DNA from: Alphaproteobacteria bacterium
GTDB lineage: Bacteria > Pseudomonadota > Alphaproteobacteria > SMXP01
Length of the DNA: 9,018 bases
Direction of reading: 5' to 3'
Assembly (NCBI GenBank): GCA_004356335.1
Contig: SMXP01000037.1
Span: 1 to 9,018, forward strand
In this document: piece after piece, positions 1 through 6,148 of the stretch
Layout of the letters: each line of letters opens with the position of its first letter
Numbering within the stretch: position 1 is the first letter of the stretch
The notes under the pieces: model-generated
Databases searched by the model: none
The model's input: only the letters and a program-made list of their open reading frames with translations
Told to the model about the DNA's origin: nothing
Made by a program: the position numbers and the translations under genes

Positions 1-45
1 CCGGACGGAAAACCGGTATCCACTTTTCCTGGAAACACTCTAGGG
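1..45 (-). repeat. Dispersed palindromic repeat, copy R1, cut by the window edge
   Basis: Read on the minus strand this is the same element as copies R3 (1691-1752) and R5 (7181-7245): an outer arm GTGTTTCC (31-38), an inner arm GGAAAA (24-29), a short core containing ATACCGG, and the inner partner TTTTCC (7-12). The second outer arm, expected to be GGAAACAC on the minus strand, is cut by the window start; only its first two bases (GG, + strand CC at 1-2) are present. Next to it at 41-56 is a stretch resembling the right end of the companion palindrome seen at 7244-7284 (GACCC-CTAG on the minus strand), so this copy may be the same two-part composite. It lies in the leader region of the malonyl-CoA decarboxylase gene. 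Confidence 0.8.
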
Positions 46-127
46 GTCATAATTTTGTCCGAAATTCACCATATGAAAGGGTTAGAGACCTGCTGGAAAT
101 AGGGAAGATGGCGAGAGCTGACATCTA

Positions 128-1609
128 ATGGCATCGCTTAACCGAGAGTCAACACCGGCGGCGGCCAACGGAACATCGCCGCCAAAGCCGCACAGCGAAG
201 GTTTTCTGGTTCGCGGTCGGCAAGCCGTGCGCCGAGCCTGGCGCGGCTGGCGTCGCAGCACCGGCGCTCCTATCGCAGGCAATATTGCCGCCGATTTGCC
301 GGATCGCGATCTTGCCCTTGTGCGCCAACAGATTGATACCTGCCTTGCGGCGCGCGGCGGCGAGGTTTCCGCGCGGGCCATCGCGGCCGATCTGGGGCGC
401 GCCTATATTGGCCTCAATGAAACAGGTCGCTGGCGCTTTTTCGATCTTCTGGCGCGCGATTACAAAGCGGATCGTGATGCTTTAACTGCGGCTGCGGCCG
501 CTTTGCAGGCGGCAACCGACGATGCGACCTTTGCTGACACGCAAAAGCAAATGCGCCATGCCCTAATACCGCCGAGATTGAGGTTGCTCAAGCAATTCAA
601 CGGTCTTGAGGAAGGCGTGAAATTCTTGGTCGATCTGCGCGCCGATTTGATGGAGATTACCCGCCGACACGGCACGGATCCTGAATTCCAAGCATTAAAT
701 CGTGAACTTTATGAACTGTTATCGTCTTGGTTCGACGTGGGGTTCCTCGAGCTACGCCGTATTACGTGGGAAGCCCCCGCGTCGCTGCTTGAAAAGCTGA
801 TTGTTTATGAGGCGGTTCACGAAATTCGATCATGGGAGGATCTCAAAAACCGGCTTGATTCGGATCGCCGGTGTTACGCGTTTTTCCATCCAAGCATGCC
901 CAACGAGCCTTTGATTTTTGTCGAAGTAGCCTTGGTGAAAGGCATGGCGGATCAAATACAAACCCTGCTTGATGAATCACAGCCAGCCGCCGATCCGGCC
1001 ACGGCCGACACGGCGATCTTCTATTCCATTTCAAATGCACAAGACGGTCTTGCGGGAGTGAGCTTTGGCGACTTTCTGATTAAGCGTGTTGTTTCCGAGC
1101 TCACTCGTGAATTTCCAATGCTTAAGACATTTGCCACTTTGTCGCCGATTCCGGGTTTGAGAGCTTGGCTCGAAACGGCTTTTGACCAGGGCGATTTGAC
1201 GCTTGAGGCCGCACAGGCCGAAACAATCGGCCGTCTCAACGGCAATAGTGATCCGACAATTTATCTCATGGCGTTATTCGAGCAATCGGATTGGCTTACC
1301 GATGACACTATTGCCGAACAAATACGGCCCATCCTTATGCGACTTTGCGTGACGTACATGTTAACGACCATAACCGATCGCATGGGGCGGAAGCGAGCGG
1401 TGGATTCCGTGGCGCATTTTCACTTGAGCAATGGAGCGCAAATTGAGCGGCTGAACTGGAAAGCGGACCTTTCCCAAAAAGGCCGCCGTCAATCGGCCGG
1501 TCTCATGGTCAATTATCTCTATAGACTTAGTGATATCGAACGAAATCACGAAGAGTATAAAGGCGCGGGCAAAATCAATTGCGCCGGGGCCATAAAGAAT
1601 TTGGCTTAG
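128..1609 (+). CDS. Malonyl-CoA decarboxylase
   Basis: Predicted cytoplasmic enzyme that decarboxylates malonyl-CoA to acetyl-CoA and CO2, controlling malonyl-CoA level or allowing malonate use. The 493 residues match the malonyl-CoA decarboxylase family in length and motifs. A helical N-terminal part is followed by the GNAT-like catalytic part with SISNAQDGLAGVSFGDFLIK (about 299-318), the signature TLSPIPGL holding Ser339, and HFHLSNGAQIERLNW holding His432. By family knowledge this Ser and His correspond to the catalytic pair of human MCD. The first 50 or so residues are Pro/Arg-rich and probably not conserved. An in-frame stop at 119-121 means ATG 128 is the first possible start; its ribosome site is weak (GAGAG at 112-116). 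No matB or matC neighbour is visible, so the enzyme stands alone here. The TAG stop lies inside the left end of repeat R2. Confidence 0.93.
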   Translation: MASLNRESTPAAANGTSPPKPHSEGFLVRGRQAVRRAWRGWRRSTGAPIAGNIAADLPDRDLALVRQQIDTCLAARGGEVSARAIAADLGRAYIGLNETGRWRFFDLLARDYKADRDALTAAAAALQAATDDATFADTQKQMRHALIPPRLRLLKQFNGLEEGVKFLVDLRADLMEITRRHGTDPEFQALNRELYELLSSWFDVGFLELRRITWEAPASLLEKLIVYEAVHEIRSWEDLKNRLDSDRRCYAFFHPSMPNEPLIFVEVALVKGMADQIQTLLDESQPAADPATADTAIFYSISNAQDGLAGVSFGDFLIKRVVSELTREFPMLKTFATLSPIPGLRAWLETAFDQGDLTLEAAQAETIGRLNGNSDPTIYLMALFEQSDWLTDDTIAEQIRPILMRLCVTYMLTTITDRMGRKRAVDSVAHFHLSNGAQIERLNWKADLSQKGRRQSAGLMVNYLYRLSDIERNHEEYKGAGKINCAGAIKNLA

Positions 1610-1692
1610 AGCGCATTTTCAAGCGAAGTGGACCCCGGTTCGCGTTAAGAGTGAGGCTGGCATACAACCGAACGCGACCAAACAAGGACTAA
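1605..1692 (+). repeat. Dispersed palindromic repeat, copy R2 (diverged)
   Basis: This copy begins with the same boundary as the others (TTAGAGCGCATT), so its first bases supply the TAG stop codon of malonyl-CoA decarboxylase (1607-1609). Its inner stem is GCGAA (1623-1627) with TTCGC (1639-1643) instead of GGAAAA/TTTTCC, so both sides have changed together. The core GTGGACCCCGG is recognisably the same as in other copies. A further pairing CGCGTT (1641-1646) with AACGCG (1671-1676) may replace the usual outer stem. It ends with the shared tail AAACAAGGACTAAG, which leads directly into copy R3. Confidence 0.65.
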
Positions 1693-1761
1693 GAGCGCAT
1701 TCAGGAAAAGTGGGTACCGGTTTTCCGTCCGAATGCGCGATAAAACAAGGACTAAGAGCGC
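1680..1761 (+). repeat. Two 19-bp direct repeats bracketing copy R3
   Basis: The 19-base string AAACAAGGACTAAGAGCGC occurs at 1680-1698 and again, identical, at 1743-1761, a period of 63 bases. It consists of the tail of one palindromic unit joined to the head of the next. The array is therefore a tandem of units, with a third unit starting at 1753 that is cut off after a few bases. Confidence 0.85.
1691..1752 (+). repeat. Dispersed palindromic repeat, copy R3
   Basis: This is a two-tier hairpin. The outer arms GCGCATTC (1695-1702) and GAATGCGC (1731-1738) pair perfectly over 8 bp, and the inner arms GGAAAA (1704-1709) and TTTTCC (1721-1726) over 6 bp, around a core containing GGTACC (1713-1718). 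The tail CGATAAAACAAGGACTA follows. In copy R5 the outer arms are GTGTTTCC/GGAAACAC, so the stem is kept while its sequence is not. It sits between two co-directional genes (128-1609 and 1768-2736) and has no T-run, so it is not a classical terminator. Confidence 0.85.
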
Positions 1762-1765
1762 TCTT
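1754..1765. promoter_or_regulatory. 12-bp perfect palindrome just before the hydrolase start codon
   Basis: AAGAGCGCTCTT is a perfect self-complementary 12-mer ending two bases before ATG 1768. It is formed by the head of a third repeat unit (AAGAGCGC) plus four unique bases. It occupies the place where a Shine-Dalgarno would be expected; the only purine-rich alternative, AAGGA at 1747-1751, is 16 bases from the ATG. It could be a chance product of the repeat boundary, or it could affect initiation of the downstream gene. Confidence 0.4.
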
Positions 1766-1767
1766 TC

Positions 1768-2736
1768 ATGAACGAACGGACACGGATCGGCCCCATTGAG
1801 GTCCCCGATAACCCCGTCCCGCCGGGCGGTGTGTTTCGCTGGCTTCAAAGGGAGGGCGCGACGCGACTGCGTTATGCGCTGTGGCACGGGTCGGTGGCAA
1901 ACGGGACGGCAACGCTGAGGGGAAGTGTGGTCATTGTGCCGGGCCGAACGGAATTCATCGAAAAGTATTTCGAAGTCATAAGCGAATTAATCGAGCGCGG
2001 CTTTGCCGTCGCGATCCTGGACGTTCGTGGACAGGGCCTATCGTCCCGTGCGCTGCCGGACCGGCGCAAGGGACATGTGGACGATTTCGAGGATTACGCG
2101 GGCGATCTTGATGCTTGGATGACCCAGGTGGTCGCCCCTGAGCTGCCACCGCCGTTTACCCTGTTGGCCCATTCCATGGGCGGTAACATTGCCTTGCGCC
2201 ATCTGCAACGGCAGGGCGGTGTGTTTGATCGTGCGGTCCTCACATCGCCCATGACCGGCCTACGGTTCGATCCATTGTTGCCGTCCATTGTGGAAATGAT
2301 GGTTCGAACGGGCATCCTATTCTTGGGAAAGCACGCTGATCTACCGGCCGGCGCCCGCTCCGATCCGCTTGTGGAACGTTTCGAACACAATGTCGTCACG
2401 CGGGACCGGCGGCGATTTCACCGAACCCTGTCCCTTCTGCAATCGGAACCGAAGCTTGCTTTGGGACCGCCCACCTTGGGTTGGCTCGATGCGGCAATGA
2501 AGTCCGTGCGATATGTGATGATGCCGCGAAATGCCCAATCTATCTCCGTACCCGTCCTCTTGGTCAGTGCGGCCCATGACAGAATTGTCGATATTCGGTC
2601 CCACGCAAAGCTGGCGGCTTTGCTGCCTCATTGCGAATGGCTGACGATCGATCGGTCAGAACATGAAATCCTGATCGAAACCGACGATAAACGCGCTCAA
2701 TTTTGGGCCGCGTTCGATCGATTCGTCGGCTTGTGA
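1768..2736 (+). CDS. Alpha/beta hydrolase, lysophospholipase / monoacylglycerol lipase type
   Basis: This 322-residue serine hydrolase has the S33/lysophospholipase-like alpha/beta fold (often annotated PldB-like). It probably cleaves an acyl ester such as a lysophospholipid or monoacylglycerol, but the substrate cannot be read from the sequence. The nucleophile elbow is AHSMGG with Ser136. The acid is likely Asp271 in AAHDRIVD and the base His299 in RSEHEIL, giving a complete triad in the usual order and spacing. VVIVPGRTEF (about 53-62) and LDVRGQGLS (about 87-95) match the early strand and oxyanion regions. I see no signal peptide. An in-frame TAA just upstream excludes earlier starts, and the N-terminal VPDNPVPPGG segment is typical of the family. 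The gene is co-directional with malonyl-CoA decarboxylase but separated from it by about 160 bp of repeats. It converges with the methyltransferase, with 17 bp between the stops and no clear terminator. Confidence 0.85.
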   Translation: MNERTRIGPIEVPDNPVPPGGVFRWLQREGATRLRYALWHGSVANGTATLRGSVVIVPGRTEFIEKYFEVISELIERGFAVAILDVRGQGLSSRALPDRRKGHVDDFEDYAGDLDAWMTQVVAPELPPPFTLLAHSMGGNIALRHLQRQGGVFDRAVLTSPMTGLRFDPLLPSIVEMMVRTGILFLGKHADLPAGARSDPLVERFEHNVVTRDRRRFHRTLSLLQSEPKLALGPPTLGWLDAAMKSVRYVMMPRNAQSISVPVLLVSAAHDRIVDIRSHAKLAALLPHCEWLTIDRSEHEILIETDDKRAQFWAAFDRFVGL

Positions 2737-2753
2737 CCCTTGGCCATATGCCG

Positions 2754-3584
2754 CTACGGCCCTCGTTGGGCAATGATGATTACAGGTGAAACGTGCCCCT
2801 GTTCAAGGTTAGCCAGCATATTATCAAACTTGCGTTTTCCAAGTGGCCCCATAAGAAGATGCAGGCCCAACGGCGCTGGCCCCTGCTTTACCGCTTGCAG
2901 ACTTTGCCGAAAGAACGCAATGGCAAAATCTTTGCGATCTTCGATCTCCCGGACTTGGAATCCCGCGTTCTCAAGCAACATCGCCGTTTCATCGGGACTC
3001 GTCAGGTGGCTCGTTTCGGCGGTGTCGGCCCAAGGGACGGGGTAAATCAGACCGTCCCGCTGGCCTTTCATGACATCGTAGACACAGAATATGGCATCGG
3101 GCTTTAACACCCGGGCCACTTCACCATAAAGACCTGCGCGGTCGCGAATGTTCATGGCGACGTGTAAGGTGAGGGCCCCATCGAAATGTGCTTCATCGAA
3201 CGGCATGTTAAGCGCACTGGCCACTTCATAGGTCGCTTGTCGGTCAAGACCGGTGCGCGCCGCCAGCTCGCGAGCCACCTCAATATAATCCGGAGTCAAG
3301 TCGATGCCGGTAACGCGACAGCCATATTGGGACGCGAGATATCGCGTGGCGCCGCCAATGCCGCATCCCACATCAAGAATATGTTGGCTATTTGAGACCG
3401 ACATTTTTGCCACCACATATTCAGTGGCCGGCCGGCCGCCAATGTGGAACTCATCAACCGGGGCCAGATCGTCGGGTGTCAGATTGTCTAAATCGACGCC
3501 TTTGGTTTCAAGGGCTTTGAGTATTCGGGTGAGCAGATCCGGCACACCGTAATGGTTGGCCACAGCACTTTCGAGATTGTCCAT
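2754..3584 (-). CDS. Class I SAM-dependent methyltransferase
   Basis: This 276-residue enzyme has a class I (Rossmann-like) S-adenosylmethionine fold. Motif I is ILDVGCGIGGATRYLA (about 69-84), which forms the SAM pocket. VTGIDLT follows, with Asp95 expected to hold the ribose hydroxyls. MPFDEAHFDGALTLHVAMNI (about 127-146) and the post-motif ARVLKPDAIFCVYDVM complete the core. The HVAMNI stretch and overall layout resemble the UbiE/sarcosine-dimethylglycine methyltransferase group, so a small-molecule N- or C-methylation is likely, but the substrate is unknown. ATG 3584 follows a weak AGCGGAT site. The gene starts 48 bp after hisN on the same strand and may be co-transcribed with it, although nothing in the sequence ties it to histidine synthesis. 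A small palindrome, CGTGT-T-ACACG, lies at 3606-3616 in the gap. Confidence 0.85.
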   Translation of the reverse strand: MDNLESAVANHYGVPDLLTRILKALETKGVDLDNLTPDDLAPVDEFHIGGRPATEYVVAKMSVSNSQHILDVGCGIGGATRYLASQYGCRVTGIDLTPDYIEVARELAARTGLDRQATYEVASALNMPFDEAHFDGALTLHVAMNIRDRAGLYGEVARVLKPDAIFCVYDVMKGQRDGLIYPVPWADTAETSHLTSPDETAMLLENAGFQVREIEDRKDFAIAFFRQSLQAVKQGPAPLGLHLLMGPLGKRKFDNMLANLEQGHVSPVIIIAQRGP

Positions 3585-3632
3585 TGATCCGCTTATTGAA
3601 TGCTACGTGTTACACGACATGTCTTTTGCCAA

Positions 3633-4487
3633 TCAGCCATGGGCTGCCTGAGACAGAATCTCCAAGGCCTCACCATGAAGCTTCTCATTTGCGGCTGCCA
3701 GCACTTGTCCACCTTGATAAGGCGGGGCACCTCGCCAGTCCGTCACCTTACCGCCGGCCGCGTGGATAATGGGAATAAGCGCTTGAATATCGTAAGGCGC
3801 CAAATTCGCTTCGACCACCAAATCGATCGTGCCGGCGGCCAAAAGACAATAGCCATAACAATCAAGCGAATAACGGCTCAAACGGCACCGCTGTTCAAGC
3901 TCATCGAATGCGCGCCTTTCCGTTTCCGTTTTAAACATAGCCGGTGTCGTGCAGGTGATAATGGCGTCGCTGAGTTGTGTGCCGGCCCGCGTGTTGAGCG
4001 GCGTTGTCTTACCTCGCCGCGTCAGTGATGCTTCGCTCATTTCATCTGTTTGAATACCAATGAAGCGCTCTTGCAAATAAGGTTGGTCGACCAGACCCAG
4101 GATTGGTTTTGTACCATTATTGAGTGCAATGAGGGTGCCCCATAACGGGACACCGGCCAAAAAACCGCGCGTGCCGTCGATCGGATCGATGATCCAGACA
4201 TAGGCAGAGGAACCGCTCTTGGCCTCCAATTCCTCGCCGATCACACTATGCTCGGGAAAGGCCTCACTGATCAGGGAGCGGATGACTTGTTCGGCCTGTT
4301 TGTCGGCTATGGATACGGGGTCGAAATCAAGCCCCGTTGCCTTGTTCTCCACGTCGACCGGCTCACGAAAGTAACGCAACGTAATTTCTGCCGCGGCATC
4401 GGCTAATTGGCACGCAAAATCCCTGAGTGGGATCAAGTCCTCGCTCAAAAGTTTGTTTGTTCGGGGGCGTTTTGTGGTCGAAGCCAT
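3633..4487 (-). CDS. hisN: Histidinol-phosphatase, inositol monophosphatase family (HisN)
   Basis: Probable Mg2+-dependent histidinol-phosphate phosphatase, the penultimate activity of histidine synthesis in Actinobacteria and many Alphaproteobacteria. The protein has 284 residues from ATG 4487. The IMPase metal-binding set is complete: IGEE (about 83-86), WIIDPIDGTRGF with Asp101 and Asp104, and APYDIQALIPII with Asp233. The TRGF form of the motif and the YDIQAL segment are those usual in HisN rather than in true inositol monophosphatases. The same frame opens at a GTG at 4499, but that codon lies inside a perfect hairpin (4496-4524), so ATG 4487 is preferred; its ribosome site (CAGG, close to the ATG) is poor. 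Upstream on the same strand is an XRE regulator, downstream the methyltransferase. CysQ or another IMPase-family phosphatase is a less likely alternative. Confidence 0.85.
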   Translation of the reverse strand: MASTTKRPRTNKLLSEDLIPLRDFACQLADAAAEITLRYFREPVDVENKATGLDFDPVSIADKQAEQVIRSLISEAFPEHSVIGEELEAKSGSSAYVWIIDPIDGTRGFLAGVPLWGTLIALNNGTKPILGLVDQPYLQERFIGIQTDEMSEASLTRRGKTTPLNTRAGTQLSDAIITCTTPAMFKTETERRAFDELEQRCRLSRYSLDCYGYCLLAAGTIDLVVEANLAPYDIQALIPIIHAAGGKVTDWRGAPPYQGGQVLAAANEKLHGEALEILSQAAHG

Positions 4488-4495
4488 AACCTGCA

Positions 4496-4524
4496 GCACA
4501 CTCTCTAAGGATAAGAGAGTGTGC
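4496..4524 (-). promoter_or_regulatory. Perfect 11-bp hairpin immediately upstream of hisN
   Basis: On the minus strand GCACACTCTCT (4524-4514) and AGAGAGTGTGC (4506-4496) are exactly complementary around a 7-base loop, TATCCTT. The hairpin ends eight bases before ATG 4487 and starts 30 bases after the stop of the XRE gene. No run of T follows it, so it is not a standard Rho-independent terminator. It may be a leader structure controlling hisN translation, an intercistronic processing or stability hairpin, or, as DNA, a large two-fold symmetric operator. Confidence 0.75.
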
Positions 4525-4554
4525 CACAGTTCTGAGATGATTCAATAGGGCAGA

Positions 4555-4926
4555 TTAGGCGGCCGTATGCATCGCTTTGGCGAGCTCAAGGAGCCGCTGC
4601 CTTGGTTGTTCGTCCAATGCGTAATAGGCTCGGATCAGATCGATGGTTTCTTTGTCGTGCATAATGTCCGCTCTTAACACCGAATCATCGTTGTTGGCCT
4701 GGAGCGGAGGCTCAATGCCGTCGAAGAAATAGGAGACGGGCACTTTCAGTCGCCGACTCAAATCCCAAAGGCGGCTTGCGCTGACGCGGTTCGCGCCACT
4801 CTCATATTTCTGAATCTGTTGAAATCGGATACCAACACCATTTGCCAATTGCTGTTGCGTCATGCCGAGAAGCTTGCGCCGGTGTCGGATTCGCAGACCG
4901 ACGTGATTATCTACAGGGTGTATCAT
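4555..4926 (-). CDS. XRE-family (Cro/cI-type) transcriptional regulator, PraR/SinR-like
   Basis: A 123-residue DNA-binding regulator. The N-terminal half is a Cro/cI helix-turn-helix: VGLRIRHRRKLLGMTQQQLANG, then the recognition helix RFQQIQKYESGANRVSASRLWDLSRRL (about 34-60) and VPVSYFFDG. This layout is typical of the short alphaproteobacterial regulators related to PraR of Azorhizobium. The C-terminal half carries a short helical segment (ETIDLIRAYYALDEQPRQRLLELAKAM), probably for dimerisation. The frame is open back to ATG 4956, which adds MQVNEVEWPR, but ATG 4926 has a much better ribosome site (GAGGTGGAG at 4944-4936, nine bases away) and fits where family members begin. The target is not readable from the sequence; the inverted repeat at 4959-4988 upstream could serve autoregulation, and hisN lies 67 bp downstream. 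Confidence 0.85.
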   Translation of the reverse strand: MIHPVDNHVGLRIRHRRKLLGMTQQQLANGVGIRFQQIQKYESGANRVSASRLWDLSRRLKVPVSYFFDGIEPPLQANNDDSVLRADIMHDKETIDLIRAYYALDEQPRQRLLELAKAMHTAA

Positions 4927-4935
4927 TCTTGGCCA

Positions 4936-4944
4936 CTCCACCTC
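4936..4944 (-). promoter_or_regulatory. Ribosome binding site deciding the XRE start
   Basis: GAGGTGGAG on the minus strand lies nine bases before ATG 4926. The competing upstream ATG 4956 has only a weaker AAGAG-type match before it. This favours the shorter 123-residue protein. Confidence 0.55.
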
Positions 4945-4958
4945 ATTAACTTGCATTA

Positions 4959-4988
4959 CGTAGGCTCTTCTCTGGTTATTCTCCTACG
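4959..4988. promoter_or_regulatory. Inverted repeat in the XRE upstream region, possible operator
   Basis: CGTAGG (4959-4964) and CCTACG (4983-4988) are inverted 6-bp arms with an 18-base centre. They lie just upstream of the XRE reading frame. Symmetric sites near their own promoter are common for Cro/cI-type regulators, but arms this short can arise by chance. Confidence 0.3.
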
Positions 4989-5058
4989 ACGGGTGCAAGC
5001 TCCGTGCCGCGACGGGCGACAAGGGGACATGGTTAATGATTGACGTAATTGGCGGCAC

Positions 5059-6111
5059 CTATGAGGTGGCGAGGCGGTCCGTTGGAACCAATTCTCGATC
5101 GGGTTGGTAAGCCAGGTTGGACAGGAACTGACGGGCCGACGTCTCCCAAGAATATCTCATGGCGTGTCGTCGGCACGCTTCCGGATCGGACGATTGAAGG
5201 GCCCGCTCTGCGGCTGCCCGAAGATCCTCATCGAGCGACCCGACAGGGGCATCCCCAATAATGTCCGCCGGCCCTTGAACCGGAAACGCGGCCACAGGAA
5301 TACCGCTGGCCAAGGCTTCGACGATCACCAGTCCGAATGTGTCGGTTCGGCTTGGAAACACGAATACGTCGCAAGCGGCATAATATTTTGCCAGATCCTC
5401 GCCGAATTTCAGTCCGGCAAAGACCGCATCAGGATAAGTGGCGCGCAATTCGTCAAGCTGAGGGCCGTCGCCGATGACCAGCTTGGTACCGGCAATGTCC
5501 AAGCTTAGAAACGCCGCGACATTTTTTTCGACGGCCACGCGTCCCACGTAAAGCCAAATGGGACGAGGCAATGTGAGCCAATCCTTGGCGCGAGGATGAA
5601 AAAGATCAAGGTTTACGCCACGCGACCAAAGTTCTACGTGATTAAATCCGCGCGCGGATAGCTCGTCGCGAAGGGATAGCGTGGCCACCATCACCCGGTG
5701 AGCCGGCCCATGAAACCAGCGCAGTAAACGGTATGTCAGCTCGGTTGGGATGCGTGTTCGGGCATGAACATATTCCGGATATCGTGTGTGGAACGACGTG
5801 GTGAATGCCAATCCGTGACGGGTGCAATATCTGCGCGCCGTTATACCTAAAGGTCCTTCAGTGGCAATGTGAATGGCATGGGGCCGAAAGTCCTCAATTA
5901 TCCGACCCAGCTTTCCGCCCGTGGGCAGCGCGAGCCGGATCTCCGGATAGGTCGGGCAGGGCACGGTTCGAAATCCGCTGGGCTCGAAATAGCGCACTTC
6001 ATGACCTATCGCCGTCAGGTTTTGACCGAGGGTTTCTAATGTCCGCACCACGCCATTCACTTGCGGGCGCCAGGCGTCGGTCACGATCAAGATTCGAATC
6101 GAGTCGCTCAT
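5059..6111 (-). CDS. Glycosyltransferase, GT4 family (GT-B fold)
   Basis: This 350-residue retaining glycosyltransferase probably moves a sugar from a nucleotide-sugar to a lipid or polysaccharide acceptor at the inner face of the membrane. RPQVNGVVRTL (15-25) is the glycine-rich acceptor loop of the MgtA/PimB/SqdX-like group. SFHTRYPEY (106-114) follows, and YVGRVAVEKN (188-197), GDGPQ (214-218) and SRTDTFGLVIVEALASG (254-270) are donor-site motifs. In the EX7E motif the first position is Asp257 and the second Glu265; Asp here is a familiar variant in this subgroup. The frame opens further back to 6300, but that region overlaps the upstream gene; MSDSIRILIVTDAW at 6111 is the natural N-terminus. 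No good Shine-Dalgarno precedes it. It starts 37 bp after the amidohydrolase stop, so co-transcription is likely. A mannosyltransferase is the usual database guess; donor and acceptor are unproven. Confidence 0.87.
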   Translation of the reverse strand: MSDSIRILIVTDAWRPQVNGVVRTLETLGQNLTAIGHEVRYFEPSGFRTVPCPTYPEIRLALPTGGKLGRIIEDFRPHAIHIATEGPLGITARRYCTRHGLAFTTSFHTRYPEYVHARTRIPTELTYRLLRWFHGPAHRVMVATLSLRDELSARGFNHVELWSRGVNLDLFHPRAKDWLTLPRPIWLYVGRVAVEKNVAAFLSLDIAGTKLVIGDGPQLDELRATYPDAVFAGLKFGEDLAKYYAACDVFVFPSRTDTFGLVIVEALASGIPVAAFPVQGPADIIGDAPVGSLDEDLRAAAERALQSSDPEACRRHAMRYSWETSARQFLSNLAYQPDRELVPTDRLATS

Positions 6112-6148
6112 ACGTGAACCATGTTGGGACAGATCGACGCTCGGCCCC

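Noticed and set aside
1691..1752. Rho-independent terminator at copy R3
   Set aside because: The hairpin is strong but is followed by CGATAAAACAAGG, not a T-run, and the same element occurs at places where no gene ends (for example 7181).
1645..1887. Minus-strand open frame of 80 codons over the repeat array
   Set aside because: It is made of repeated segments (ALLVLVLSR / ALLVLVWSR) from the tandem repeat and runs into the hydrolase gene; not a gene.
2737..2753. Shared terminator between the convergent hydrolase and methyltransferase genes
   Set aside because: The 17-bp gap has no stable stem and no T-run on either strand.
3606..3616. Palindrome CGTGT-T-ACACG between hisN and the methyltransferase
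   Set aside because: Only 5-bp arms with a 1-base centre; too short to separate from chance, noted in the methyltransferase entry only.
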